Part shown: piece after piece, positions 5,846-14,759 of the stretch
Layout: each line of letters begins with the position of its first letter
Position numbering within the stretch: the first letter of the stretch is position 1
NCBI GenBank assembly: GCA_013178375.1
Contig: JABLXQ010000003.1
Location: 62,001-126,000, forward strand
Reading direction: 5' to 3'
DNA: 64,000 nucleotides
Source of the DNA: Gammaproteobacteria bacterium
GTDB taxonomy: Bacteria > Pseudomonadota > Gammaproteobacteria > Pseudomonadales > Ketobacteraceae
Program-made: the position numbers and the translations under genes
The notes under the pieces: model-generated
The model's database searches: none
What the model was told of the DNA's origin: nothing
The model's input: only the letters and a program-made list of their open reading frames with translations

Positions 5846-8780
5846 CGACGGACTCCTCCACCAGTTCGGTCTTGCTGTAACGGCCCGGGCTCAGCTTGCG
5901 CAGGGATTCGTAGGTTTTCGCGATCCATTCGTCCCAGACGCCATCCCTGGTGCGCTCCGCGTTGGTCTGGAAGATGGCGATGGCCTTGTCCTCGAACGGC
6001 AGGGCCTGGTCTTCCAGCAGGATTTCATATTCCTCCAGAGCGACGGAATCCATGTTGCGGGGGCGCTCGCTCTGCATGATCGACTCGGCGAATTGCCGGT
6101 AGAGTTCACCCAGTTTGTAGTTGGCGCCGGTGGTGAAGTCGATGACGCCGAATTTCACGGTGTTGGTATAGGCGTCGCTGGCCTTCTGCATGGCGTCCTT
6201 CTTGCGCGCGATACTGGCTTTCAGCGGCTGGGTCAGGCGGATCGCGCTGAAATTCTGGAACAGCACATCGGCGGCATTGTAGGAACCATAGGCGGCCAGG
6301 TAGCGGGTGCGGTCGTTGGCTTCGCTGCCGGCGCGCATGTGGGAATCCACCAGTTTGTTCAGGTACACCAGACGCTGGCTGCTGTTGCCGGCTTTTTCGT
6401 GGAAGGTGGCAGCCTTGTACTGGGCTTCCATGCGCGGGCCTACCGGGTTGGGGTATTCGCGCTCGTACTGTTCATACAGTTTCAGCGCGGAGCCGGCGTC
6501 ACCGGATTTTTCCTTCATGCCAGCGGCCTGCCACAGGGCCTGTCGTGCCAGTTCCGGATCGCTGCCCTTGTTGAGTGCGGCGATGGCCACCAGTTCGGTG
6601 GAGGCGGCGCCCAGGTTGCCGGTCTGTTCATACGCCATGCTCAGTTTGGCGGGAACAGACTTGGCCAGTTCATGATTGGGGAAGGTTTTGCGGAATTTTT
6701 CCAGTACCGGAATCGCCTTGTCGTACTGCTGTTGTTGCAGCAGGATGTTGGCGGCGTCGTATTCGGCGTTGGCGCGCACGGTGGCGGCTGGCGCCACTAC
6801 GCCCACCCGCAGGTATTCGCCCGCAGCTTCCGACAGTTTGCCGGCTTTTTCCAGTGCCTCGCCCTGTTTGTACACGCTGGTGGCCAGGCGCTCCTGGTAG
6901 TTGGCGCGATCCTTGGCAGGCAGGGATTTGAATTCCAGTACCTTGGTATAGGCGATTTCCGCCTCGCGGTATTGCTGTTTGTCGTAAACGGCGTTGGCGT
7001 AGGTGGTCCAGGCTTTTTCACGCAATGCTTGCGGCGCCGGCGGTACCAGGCCGATCACCAGTTGGGTGGCCACGATCACGCCGTCCATATCACCCAGCGT
7101 CAGTTCGTCCTCGATCACGCTGTCGAGAATTTCCGGCGTATGGGCATTGGTGGGATAGGCCTTGGCGAAACGTAGCGAGCTGCTGGCACGCTTGGCGATC
7201 AGGCCACGGTAGATGGGATCGTCCTTCGGTGTCAGCTTGATGTGTTCCTGGTGTGCCAGCAGGGCGAAATAGCCGGCCTTTTCCGCACCGGGATGCGCGG
7301 GGTAATCGTAGGCGGTGCGCTCGAATTCCTCGATGGCGCCATCGAAATCCTTGGCGGCGAACAGCACTTCCGCCAGCAGCATGTTCATGGTGGGCGCGGT
7401 TTGGTCGTTCGGCCAGGTGGCCAGGAACTCACGATACCAGCGCGCAGCTTTCATGTAATCGTCGGGCAGTTTGGTGGTCTGGGCCTGGGCATGGTAGTGA
7501 TTGGCCAGTTCCACCAGATGCAGTTTCAGGTCGGCGCTGTATTGCTCGCGGGCCTCTGGCGTGGCGCGTTCCCAGTAGGCGCTGTAGACGCCATACTGTT
7601 TGACGAAATTTTCCTTGGCCGGCAACACCAGGCTGGGGAAGCCGCCTTTCTGGTAGGTGGCGATTTCCCGCGACGACATCGACGGCGCCATCGGGTGCAG
7701 CGGGTTTTTCTTGGCGAACATCGCAAAGGTGTCGGCGGCGTCCTTGAAGCGTTCCTGCAGCAGGTACAGTTCGCCCAGGGCCTGGTAAACCTCGTGCTCG
7801 TAAATGCGGGAACCGTTCTGGCGGAAATACTGATAGATGCTGTCCGCGCCTTCCAGGTTCGAGAACGACATGCTCAGCACGCGCAGGGTGTCATCCATGA
7901 TCTTGCGCTGGGTGCCGCTGACCTGTGGCAGCGGGATGGCCTCGATCTTGGGCAGCGCGCGGTCCTTGTTCTCCGCCTTGATCTGCTCCGGCGATTTTGG
8001 CGGCGGGGTGGGCATGTAGGTGTCAAGCAGCGCCACGAAATCAGTCACGGCCAGATCGAAATCACCCAGCTTGTACAGGCTCCAGCCGTGCTTGTAGAGA
8101 GAATGTTCGTAGTATTCGTTGTCGCGGCCGGCTTTCAGCACGTAGCCATACGCATCGGCGGCGTCCTGGTAGCGGCCCAGCAGGAAGAACTGTTCACCCC
8201 GGCGGAATTGCGCTTCGGCGGTGAAATCACTGTTGGGGTAACGCGCCACCAGGGTGTCCAGGGTGGCGAGGGCCTTGTCGGTTTGGCCATCCAGATCATA
8301 GGCCTTGGACAGCAGGTAGTATTCCTCCGCCAGATCGGCGCCTTTCGGGGCGGAGGCAATCAGGGATTCATACAGGACAATGGCTTTTTCATATTGCAGT
8401 GAGCCTCCGCTGGCCTGCTTGACCTTGGCGGCGGCTGCGGCGTCGCCGGCGGCCATGACTTCGGGCACTTCGTCAGCAGATTCGATCAGGCGGTCTTCGG
8501 TGGCGACCATGGTGAGGTCAGCCATGCGGCGCAGGGCCAGGCTGCGTTCTTCGGAGGAGGAGAACAAATCGATGGCTTGCTGGTAGGTGTCGATGACACG
8601 TTCGGCTTCCACCGGATCCAACTGCTGCTGCTGGATCACCACATCCCGCCGCTGCAGGTCCGCCAGCGTTGCCGGCTTGCCGCCGCCCTGGGGCGAGAGA
8701 CAGGCGCCCAGGCTGATGGAAAGGGCAGAGAGGGTGCCGATTGCCAGCGCTTTTCGCAGTTGTAGGATGTTGTTACTCAC
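5832..8780 (-). CDS. Large TPR-repeat lipoprotein, first gene of the Agl-like operon
   Basis: About 982 residues when started from GTG at 8780, which gives a lipoprotein signal peptide (ALAIGTLSALSISLGAC, lipidated Cys26). An ATG at 8915 would add 45 residues that hide the signal, so it is disfavoured. The body is an almost continuous array of TPR-like helix pairs (such as YYLLSKAYDLDGQTDKALA and AQFRRGEQFFLLGRYQDAA) up to a C-terminal region ending in SKTELVEESVDVIY. In size and repeat type it resembles large TPR proteins of Myxococcus Agl/Glt gliding clusters (family knowledge, distant). It heads a run of nine co-directional genes and is a good candidate for the periplasmic scaffold that links motor and outer membrane. 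Confidence 0.85.
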   Translation of the reverse strand: MSNNILQLRKALAIGTLSALSISLGACLSPQGGGKPATLADLQRRDVVIQQQQLDPVEAERVIDTYQQAIDLFSSSEERSLALRRMADLTMVATEDRLIESADEVPEVMAAGDAAAAAKVKQASGGSLQYEKAIVLYESLIASAPKGADLAEEYYLLSKAYDLDGQTDKALATLDTLVARYPNSDFTAEAQFRRGEQFFLLGRYQDAADAYGYVLKAGRDNEYYEHSLYKHGWSLYKLGDFDLAVTDFVALLDTYMPTPPPKSPEQIKAENKDRALPKIEAIPLPQVSGTQRKIMDDTLRVLSMSFSNLEGADSIYQYFRQNGSRIYEHEVYQALGELYLLQERFKDAADTFAMFAKKNPLHPMAPSMSSREIATYQKGGFPSLVLPAKENFVKQYGVYSAYWERATPEAREQYSADLKLHLVELANHYHAQAQTTKLPDDYMKAARWYREFLATWPNDQTAPTMNMLLAEVLFAAKDFDGAIEEFERTAYDYPAHPGAEKAGYFALLAHQEHIKLTPKDDPIYRGLIAKRASSSLRFAKAYPTNAHTPEILDSVIEDELTLGDMDGVIVATQLVIGLVPPAPQALREKAWTTYANAVYDKQQYREAEIAYTKVLEFKSLPAKDRANYQERLATSVYKQGEALEKAGKLSEAAGEYLRVGVVAPAATVRANAEYDAANILLQQQQYDKAIPVLEKFRKTFPNHELAKSVPAKLSMAYEQTGNLGAASTELVAIAALNKGSDPELARQALWQAAGMKEKSGDAGSALKLYEQYEREYPNPVGPRMEAQYKAATFHEKAGNSSQRLVYLNKLVDSHMRAGSEANDRTRYLAAYGSYNAADVLFQNFSAIRLTQPLKASIARKKDAMQKASDAYTNTVKFGVIDFTTGANYKLGELYRQFAESIMQSERPRNMDSVALEEYEILLEDQALPFEDKAIAIFQTNAERTRDGVWDEWIAKTYESLRKLSPGRYSKTELVEESVDVIY

Positions 8781-9007
8781 TCGTATGAAAACCCGTGACT
8801 TCTTTTTTTGGCGTTTGTCGTTGGTGAAGCGTACAGGGAACCCGATGATCGCAAATGGCAAGCAAACACGCGCGGCAATGTCTTTAAATTGTCGCCGCTT
8901 TTGGAAAGTGCGCAAAGCCGGCGCCTTGATCGCTTGCTTAAAATGTGCGCCGGTTATCCAAATTCCCTCTTAATTCCTGGTGATTCCGGCAGGCACTGGA
9001 GCGCCTT

Positions 9008-9034
9008 TTGACGGGCGGCCTTCTAAGGTATAGT
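9008..9034 (+). promoter_or_regulatory. Candidate sigma-70 promoter for the exonuclease gene
   Basis: TTGACG at 9008-9013 and TATAGT at 9029-9034 are separated by 15 bases, shorter than the usual 16-18. It lies about 45 bases upstream of the exonuclease start in the divergent region between the envelope operon and this plus-strand operon. Confidence 0.4.
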
Positions 9035-9078
9035 GCATTTTCTCAATTATCAAACGGTTATATTGGAAAAATCTGAAA

Positions 9079-9978
9079 TTGGCGAATCCCCACACGGTTT
9101 ATTTGCTGGATGCGAGCATCTATGTGTTTCGCGCCTGGTTCAGCCTGCCCGATTCGATCCGGGATCAGCGGGGGCGGCCGGTGAATGCGGTGCTGGGTTA
9201 CTGGCGGTTGTTGCTTGAGCTGTTGGTGCAGCTGAAGCCCCGTTTGGGACTGGTTGCGTTTGATGAAAGCTTGTTCAGTGGCTTCCGGCATCAGCTTTAT
9301 CAACCTTATAAGTCCAATCGTGCGCTGCCGGATGAGGAACTGGCCTATCAGCTGGAACTGTGCCGTCTGCTGACGGAAGCGCTGGGTATTCCGTGCCGGT
9401 CCAGCCGGATTTACGAGGCGGATGATGTGCTGGCCAGCGCTGCCACCCTGGCCCACACCCATGGCCTGCCGGTGATGTTGCTGACCCGGGACAAGGATCT
9501 GGCGCAGCTGGTGATGCCGGGGGATTTCTGGTGGGACTGGTCCGGCGGATTGCCGCAGGATCATGCGGCCCTGTGTGAGCGCTGGCAGGTGCCACCCGCG
9601 CGGATTCCCGATCTGCTGGCCCTGGCAGGGGACGCGGTGGACAATATTCCCGGAGTGAAGGGAATTGGCATTCAATCAGCCACCAAGCTGATCCGGCATT
9701 TCGGCGATCTGGAAAACCTGTACAGCCATCTGGATGCGCTGGCGGATGTGGGAGTCCGTGGCTGCGCCAGGATTCAGCGGGCATTATTGGTGCAGCAGCA
9801 CGAGGCATTTCTGTTCCGGGAACTGATCCGGCTGCACGAGGCCGACGATCTGGACGAGCCGATCAGCCTGGCGGGCCTGCAGTTGAATGCACCGAACCTC
9901 CCTTACCTGCGCGCCCTGATCGGGGAACTGCAACTGGGACGCGCTTTCCTCACACCGCTGGAGCGTTATTTTTCATGA
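9079..9978 (+). CDS. 5'-3' exonuclease / flap endonuclease (Pol I N-terminal domain family)
   Basis: A 299-residue stand-alone 5' nuclease related to E. coli ExoIX (Xni, 251 residues) and the N-terminal domain of DNA polymerase I. The acidic metal ligands are visible: Asp11 (YLLDAS), Asp62, Glu113/Asp115/Asp116 (YEADD), Asp138/Asp140 (TRDKD), Asp185/Asp188 (DAVDN), and the helix-3-turn-helix DNA-binding motif follows as IPGVKGIGIQSATKL. Unlike Xni, which lacks several of these residues, all seem kept, so it should be catalytically competent. The start is a TTG codon, since no ATG precedes the catalytic Asp11. It overlaps the next gene by 4 bases. A role in Okazaki-fragment or repair processing is inferred from the family. 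Confidence 0.85.
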   Translation: MANPHTVYLLDASIYVFRAWFSLPDSIRDQRGRPVNAVLGYWRLLLELLVQLKPRLGLVAFDESLFSGFRHQLYQPYKSNRALPDEELAYQLELCRLLTEALGIPCRSSRIYEADDVLASAATLAHTHGLPVMLLTRDKDLAQLVMPGDFWWDWSGGLPQDHAALCERWQVPPARIPDLLALAGDAVDNIPGVKGIGIQSATKLIRHFGDLENLYSHLDALADVGVRGCARIQRALLVQQHEAFLFRELIRLHEADDLDEPISLAGLQLNAPNLPYLRALIGELQLGRAFLTPLERYFS

Positions 9979-10883
9979 ACCGGGCCTTACAGGCAGCGAT
10001 TCAAAACCGGCTGGCAGATGCGCTGGGTTCTGCCTATGGTGCTGTCCGGTTCGAGCCGTCAGGTACCGGCTGCATCAATGAAACCTGGGCGGCGCGGGCA
10101 GCGGGCGTGGAGCCGGTCTTCATCAAGCTGGGCGGCGCCGATGCTTTGCCTATGTATGAACTGGAAGCGCAGGGCCTGCAGGCATTGCGGCGCTGCGAGG
10201 CGATCCGGGTGCCGGGGGTGCATTTTTTCGACGGGCTTGAAAGTGATGACGGCGCTGTTGCGGCCGTGCTGGTGCTGGAGTTCATCCCGCTGACATCCCC
10301 GCGCAATCAGGATGACGCCCGCATTGGTGAGGCGCTGGCGCAACTGCATGACATCCAGGGCAATGCTTTTGGTTTCGACAGCGACAATTTCATCGGTCGC
10401 ACCCCGCAGATCAACGGCTGGTGCGATGACTGGTGGGATTTCTGGTGCCGCAACCGGCTGCAGCCCCAGCAGCGTCTGGCGCAACTGCGTGGCATGCGCG
10501 CCGGCCTGCTCGACAAACTGCAGCGGCTGATTGAACAGGTTCCCGCGCAATTCGGCATGCACCAGCCGCAGCCATCGCTGCTGCACGGCGATCTGTGGAG
10601 TGGCAATCTGGCGGTGGACCCGCAGGGCCGTCCGGTGCTGTACGATCCCGCCGTCTATTTCGGTGACGCGGAAACCGATCTGGCCATGCTGAAGATGTTT
10701 GGCGGTGTGCGGCCCGGTGTGTTTGCCGCCTATCACCAGCGGCGGCCTGATTCACCCCAATCGCAGCGGCGTCGCAGCCTGTATGATCTGTACCACTGGC
10801 TCAATCACTTCAACCTGTTCGGCGTGAGCTACCTGGGTCAGGTGGAAAATACGCTGGATCAACTTCTCGAATTCACGGATTAA
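9975..10883 (+). CDS. Fructosamine kinase / fructosamine-3-kinase-like phosphotransferase
   Basis: A 302-residue member of the fructosamine kinase (FN3K, YniA-like) family. It shows the nucleotide-binding Lys51 (FIKLGG), the catalytic loop HGDLWSGN at residues 204-211 and the metal-binding DPAVYFGDAE starting at Asp224. The family phosphorylates sugar moieties on glycated amines, which starts removal of Maillard adducts; the bacterial substrates are poorly known. It is coupled to the exonuclease gene by an ATGA overlap and is followed by pdxB after 9 bases, so the three form an operon. Confidence 0.88.
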   Translation: MNRALQAAIQNRLADALGSAYGAVRFEPSGTGCINETWAARAAGVEPVFIKLGGADALPMYELEAQGLQALRRCEAIRVPGVHFFDGLESDDGAVAAVLVLEFIPLTSPRNQDDARIGEALAQLHDIQGNAFGFDSDNFIGRTPQINGWCDDWWDFWCRNRLQPQQRLAQLRGMRAGLLDKLQRLIEQVPAQFGMHQPQPSLLHGDLWSGNLAVDPQGRPVLYDPAVYFGDAETDLAMLKMFGGVRPGVFAAYHQRRPDSPQSQRRRSLYDLYHWLNHFNLFGVSYLGQVENTLDQLLEFTD

Positions 10884-10892
10884 ACGACCGGC

Positions 10893-12050
10893 ATGAAAAT
10901 TCTGGTGGACGAAAATATTCCCGCCGCACAAGCGTGCTTCGGACAGTTGGGAGAAGTGGTGCGAATGCCAGGGCGTCACCTGACAGCGGCCGACGTGCGT
11001 GATGCTGATGCGCTGATTGTGCGCTCCATCACCCGGGTCACGCCGGCGCTTTTGAATGGTAGCAAGGTGCGTTTTGTCGGCACGGCCACTATCGGCGTAG
11101 ATCATATTGATCTGGATTATCTGCGCAGCAGCGGCATCGCCTTCGCCAGCGCGCCGGGATGCAACGCGCAGTCGGTGGCGGAATACGTGATGACGGCGTT
11201 GCTGGAACTGGAGGCCAGTCGCGGGCTGAATCTGCGTGCAAAAAGCGTCGGTATTTTCGGTCTGGGTAATGTGGGATCGCGTATGAAAACCCTGTGCGAG
11301 GCGTTCGGCCTGCAGGTGCTGGCCTGTGATCCACCGCTGCAGGCGCAGGGTGTTGGCGGACTGGTGTCGGCGGACGAGGTCTGGCAGGCGGATATCGTCA
11401 CCTTCCATGTTCCGCTGCAGAAGGACGGCCTCCATCCCACCTACCATCTGGCCAACGAACAGCGCCTGCGTGCACTGAAACCGGATGCCGTGCTGATCAA
11501 CACAGCTCGTGGCGATGTGGTGGACAATCGCGCGCTGTCCCGCGTATTGCAGGATCGTTCTGATCTTTCGGTGGTGCTTGATGTGTGGGAAAACGAACCG
11601 CTGATTGACGTGGAACTGGCTGGCCGGGTGGACATCGCCACGCCGCATATCGCTGGTTACAGCCATGATGGCAAGGTGCGTGGCACCTGGATGATTTACC
11701 GCGCGCTCTGCGAATTTCTGCAGCTACCGGTAACGGTGAGCGAAGCTGAGCTGATTCCCGCATCGCTCCAGTGTGTGCTGAACCTGCAGGCGTTGCCGAA
11801 TCCGGCAGCACTGACAGCGCGGGATCTGGTGCGGCAGACCTATCCGATTCTGGAAGACGATCAGGCTTTACGCGCCAGCTTGCTGCAGGGGCCGGAGCAG
11901 CGGGCACAAGCCTTCGACGGATTACGCAAACACTACCCGGTGCGGCGGGAGTTTGCGTCGGTATTGTTGCAGGGGCTGGAGCAGGTGAGTCAGTTGCAGT
12001 CGGGGGATGAGGGCGGGCGCTTGCGGGCGTTAGGTTTCCGGCTGGGGTGA
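10893..12050 (+). CDS. pdxB: Erythronate-4-phosphate dehydrogenase
   Basis: A 385-residue D-2-hydroxyacid dehydrogenase, close to the usual 378-380 residues of PdxB. It oxidises 4-phosphoerythronate in the DXP-dependent pyridoxal 5'-phosphate pathway. The N-terminus (MKILVDENIPAA) and the block RSITRVTPALLNGSKVRFVG are typical of PdxB; the NAD-binding motif GLGNVG lies at residues 123-128 and the catalytic His is in HIAGYSHDGK. A C-terminal PdxB dimerisation domain follows. It is the third gene of a co-directional operon, and its end overlaps the convergent small gene at 12030. Confidence 0.96.
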   Translation: MKILVDENIPAAQACFGQLGEVVRMPGRHLTAADVRDADALIVRSITRVTPALLNGSKVRFVGTATIGVDHIDLDYLRSSGIAFASAPGCNAQSVAEYVMTALLELEASRGLNLRAKSVGIFGLGNVGSRMKTLCEAFGLQVLACDPPLQAQGVGGLVSADEVWQADIVTFHVPLQKDGLHPTYHLANEQRLRALKPDAVLINTARGDVVDNRALSRVLQDRSDLSVVLDVWENEPLIDVELAGRVDIATPHIAGYSHDGKVRGTWMIYRALCEFLQLPVTVSEAELIPASLQCVLNLQALPNPAALTARDLVRQTYPILEDDQALRASLLQGPEQRAQAFDGLRKHYPVRREFASVLLQGLEQVSQLQSGDEGGRLRALGFRLG

Positions 12051-12278
12051 ATCCGGCTGCGCGGGGAAATCGCCCGGCGCCAGAACCAGCAGATCTTCGC
12101 AGCCGCAGGGAAACCGCCAAGCTTCTTCCAGACAATCGCAGGCATTCCGGATCATGTCTTCCGTGATCGCAATTTCATGGCCTTCCGCATCGATGAGAGC
12201 TGCACCGTGAAAATCCGCCGGGCCGACGAAGCGGGTCATCAGCGACTGCATATCCCATTCATCATCCTGTTCGTTCAT
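12030..12278 (-). CDS. Small conserved-type hypothetical protein
   Basis: An 82-residue acidic protein without signal peptide or membrane segment; two Cys pairs near the C-terminus (ACDCLEEAW and CGCED) are notable and could bind metal. The frame is opposite to pdxB and overlaps its last 21 bases. I do not recognise the family. The coding call rests on a plausible amino acid composition, an ATG start (MNEQDDEWDMQSLM) and its fit in the gap between pdxB and the next gene. Confidence 0.6.
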   Translation of the reverse strand: MNEQDDEWDMQSLMTRFVGPADFHGAALIDAEGHEIAITEDMIRNACDCLEEAWRFPCGCEDLLVLAPGDFPAQPDSPQPET

Positions 12279-12348
12279 GCGGTGGCCTGCTGCGCTGCGT
12301 GGGGTGTGTCATGGTGATCTGGTTTCATTATGATGGCGTTGGGTTGGA

Positions 12349-13512
12349 ATGCCAATATCAGGCATGACAGGCATCAAAAGGGGCAACAGTTTGAATCGAA
12401 TCCGGTTAGGTCTGGTGATCAATCCGCTGGCGGGTATTGGCGGCGCCGTTGGCCTCAAGGGCAGCGATGGTGACGATATAGTGCAGCAGGCGCTGGCACT
12501 GGGGGCCGAGAAAAAGGCCGCCAGCCGCGTGGCTATCACTCTGGAACACCTGCTGCCGTTTGCCGATGCCATCGACTGGATCACCTGGGGCGGCGAGATG
12601 GGCGAGCAGGCGCTGCTGGATGCCGGCTTTTTGCCCCGGGTGCTGGGTCGGCCCGGACAGCCGCTGTCGCAGGCGGAAGACACGCAGGCCGCTGCGGCTG
12701 CACTGAAAAATGCCGGTGTCGACCTGATCCTGTTTGCCGGCGGCGATGGTACCGCCCGGGACATTCTGCGGGCGGTGGGCACTTCGGTGCCGGTGCTGGG
12801 CATTCCCGCCGGCGTGAAAATCCATTCCGGCGTCTACGCTGTGCATGCCCGGGGTGCGGCGGAGATTGTCATTAAAATGCTGCGCGGCGAGCTGGTGAGT
12901 GTGGCCAACATGGAAGTGCGCGATATCGATGAAGATGCCTTCCGCCACGGCCGGGTGCAGGCCCGTCATTTTGGTGAATTGCGCGTTCCCGCCGAAGGCC
13001 GCTACCTGCAGCATGTGAAATGCGGTGGTCGCGAGGTGGAAGAGCTGGTGCTGCAGGAAATTGCCGCTCATGTGATCGACCAGTTGCAGCCGGATGTCCT
13101 GTATATTGTCGGTCCAGGTACCACCACGCGCGCCATTTTCGAACAGGTGAATCTGCCGAAAACCCTGTTGGGGGTGGATCTGCTGCTGAATGGCAAAGTG
13201 GTGCAAGCTGATGCCAACGAACAGCAGATTCTGCACTGGCTGGATGCGCATCCGGGCCACATCATCGTCACTCTCATTGGCGGACAGGGCCACGTGTTCG
13301 GGCGCGGCAATCACCAGATCAGCCCTGCGGTGATCCATCGCGTTGGGCGCGACAACATCAGCATCGTCGCCACCAAATCCAAGCTGAAGGAACTGGAAGG
13401 GCGGCCGCTGCTGGTGGACACTTGGGACGAAAAACTGAATGAAAGCCTGAGTGGCTTCATGCCGGTATTAACCGGATATGAGGATGCGGTGCTGTACCCG
13501 GTAGAAGGTTAA
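12349..13512 (+). CDS. ATP-NAD kinase-like protein (COG3199 family)
   Basis: A 387-residue protein of the NAD/diacylglycerol kinase fold. It has an N-terminal LGLVINPLAGIGG motif and the nucleotide-binding GGDGTARD at residues 131-138, followed by an IPAGVKIHSGVYA segment. It is larger than the canonical NAD kinase NadK (about 290 residues) and belongs to a separate family sometimes called ATP-NAD kinase; its reaction is not settled. The start is uncertain: ATG at 12349, ATG at 12364, or TTG at 12391, the last preceded by AGGGG at about 7 bases. The gene is single and ends at a bidirectional terminator shared with htpX. Confidence 0.85.
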   Translation: MPISGMTGIKRGNSLNRIRLGLVINPLAGIGGAVGLKGSDGDDIVQQALALGAEKKAASRVAITLEHLLPFADAIDWITWGGEMGEQALLDAGFLPRVLGRPGQPLSQAEDTQAAAAALKNAGVDLILFAGGDGTARDILRAVGTSVPVLGIPAGVKIHSGVYAVHARGAAEIVIKMLRGELVSVANMEVRDIDEDAFRHGRVQARHFGELRVPAEGRYLQHVKCGGREVEELVLQEIAAHVIDQLQPDVLYIVGPGTTTRAIFEQVNLPKTLLGVDLLLNGKVVQADANEQQILHWLDAHPGHIIVTLIGGQGHVFGRGNHQISPAVIHRVGRDNISIVATKSKLKELEGRPLLVDTWDEKLNESLSGFMPVLTGYEDAVLYPVEG

Positions 13513-13530
13513 TGCAGAATACCAAGGAAC

Positions 13531-13560
13531 AAAAAAAGGCCCGAATTTTCGGGCCTTCTT
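13531..13560. terminator. Bidirectional rho-independent terminator (ATP-NAD kinase-like gene / htpX)
   Basis: A 9-bp stem (13536-13544 with 13549-13557) with a 4-base loop, flanked by A7 on the left and T-rich sequence on the right, lies between the convergent genes and can end transcription from both. Confidence 0.85.
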
Positions 13561-13579
13561 CGTTGTGCTGTGTCAGCGA

Positions 13580-14464
13580 TCAGCCACCGCTCTGCAGCGC
13601 TGCAATCCGTTGATCCAGCGGCGGGTGCGAGCTGAACAGAGCCGCTGTGGCATGGCTGCGGATACCGAATGCAGTCATGGTTTGCGGCAGATCGTTGGGC
13701 GCTTCGCTTTCCGCCTTCAGGCGTTGCAGAGCACGGATCATCGCACCACGGCCGGCCAGATCGGCACCGGCGGCATCGGCCCGGTACTCGCGCTGGCGCG
13801 AGAACCACATGACGATGATGCTGGCCAGGATGCCGAAAATCATCTCGAACACGAAGGTCACGGCGATGCGTGCGAACATGCCCATACCTTCGCCATCGTC
13901 GCGGCGGAAGAACTGGTCCACGGCGAAGGATGCGAGGCGGGCAAAGAACATGACGAAGGTGTTGACGATGCCCTGGATCAGCGACAGGGTCACCATGTCG
14001 CCGTTGGCGACGTGGCCGATTTCGTGGGCCAGCACGGCGCGCACTTCCTCGCGATCGAAGCGGTGCAGCAACCCTTCACTGACAGCGACCAGCGCCTTGT
14101 TCTTGTTCCAGCCGGTGGCAAAGGCGTTGGATACCGGGGAGGGGAACACACCCACTTCCGGCATGCCGATACCGGCTTTGGTGGACAGGTCGCGCACAGT
14201 TTCCAGCAGCCAGTGTTCAGCCTGGTTGCGGGGCTGGGTGATGACCTGGGTACGGGAACTCCACTTGGCCATGGGCTTGGACAGCAGCAGGGAGACGAAG
14301 GAGCCGGCGAAGCCGAACACGGCACAGTAGATCAGCAGGGACTGCAGGTTGATGGAGGCGCCGCCCTGTTGCAGGTAGCCGGGCACGCCCAGCACGCTCA
14401 GGGTGATGCCGGCAACAGCCAGAACGGCCAGGTTGGTTAAGAGAAAAAGGGCTATACGCATCAT
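13580..14464 (-). CDS. htpX: Membrane-bound zinc metalloprotease HtpX
   Basis: A 294-residue HtpX, matching the usual 285-295. It has two N-terminal transmembrane helices (about 3-25 and 38-60), the zinc-protease motif HEIGH at residues 147-151 in [14 protein letters not shown], two further hydrophobic segments, and a downstream Glu in the EYRADAAGA motif. HtpX degrades misfolded inner-membrane proteins during heat and envelope stress, with FtsH. A sigma-32-like promoter lies 44 bases ahead. The second Met (14461) is an equally good start. It is divergent from the Hsp70 cassette. Confidence 0.96.
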   Translation of the reverse strand: MMRIALFLLTNLAVLAVAGITLSVLGVPGYLQQGGASINLQSLLIYCAVFGFAGSFVSLLLSKPMAKWSSRTQVITQPRNQAEHWLLETVRDLSTKAGIGMPEVGVFPSPVSNAFATGWNKNKALVAVSEGLLHRFDREEVRAVLAHEIGHVANGDMVTLSLIQGIVNTFVMFFARLASFAVDQFFRRDDGEGMGMFARIAVTFVFEMIFGILASIIVMWFSRQREYRADAAGADLAGRGAMIRALQRLKAESEAPNDLPQTMTAFGIRSHATAALFSSHPPLDQRIAALQSGG

Positions 14465-14504
14465 GGTGAATTCTTGACCTCTTGTTAGGAATCACACTGT
14501 CCTG

Positions 14505-14532
14505 TTATGGAGGCTGCGCGGTTCATTTCAAG
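14505..14532 (-). promoter_or_regulatory. Sigma-32 (heat-shock) type promoter for htpX
   Basis: On the minus strand CTTGAAA (14532-14526) is followed after 13 bases by CTCCATAA (14512-14505). This matches the heat-shock consensus CTTGAAA-N(11-16)-CCCCATnT with two mismatches in the -10 part and places transcription start about 35 bases before the htpX start codon. Confidence 0.65.
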
Positions 14533-14587
14533 TACTTGAATTGCAACAGCCGCCTGACGTTGGACAACCCGGAAACCATAAGTTTCG

Positions 14588-14604
14588 ATGACATATCATG
14601 TCAT
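14588..14604. repeat. 17-bp dyad, operator-like, between htpX and the Hsp70 cassette
   Basis: Perfect 7-base arms ATGACAT and ATGTCAT around ATC. It sits in the divergent intergenic region upstream of both htpX and the DUF2760 gene and could bind a dimeric regulator; no regulator gene is adjacent. Confidence 0.4.
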
Positions 14605-14759
14605 GCTTTCATGAAACATAAAAGACCGACTTTCTGTGGTCTTTATTGCGGTCGGCAAGATGGTAAACTGCGCGGCACTTTGTGCGCCGGCCCCAGTCGC
14701 GCCGGCGTTTGTACGGGTTTCCACCGTCCCTCTTTTCCAGTACAAGTCGAGAATCCGCC

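Noticed and set aside
5625..7175. Plus-strand ORF of 516 codons opposite the TPR genes
   Set aside because: Shadow of the TPR array; no start signal and no recognisable domain.
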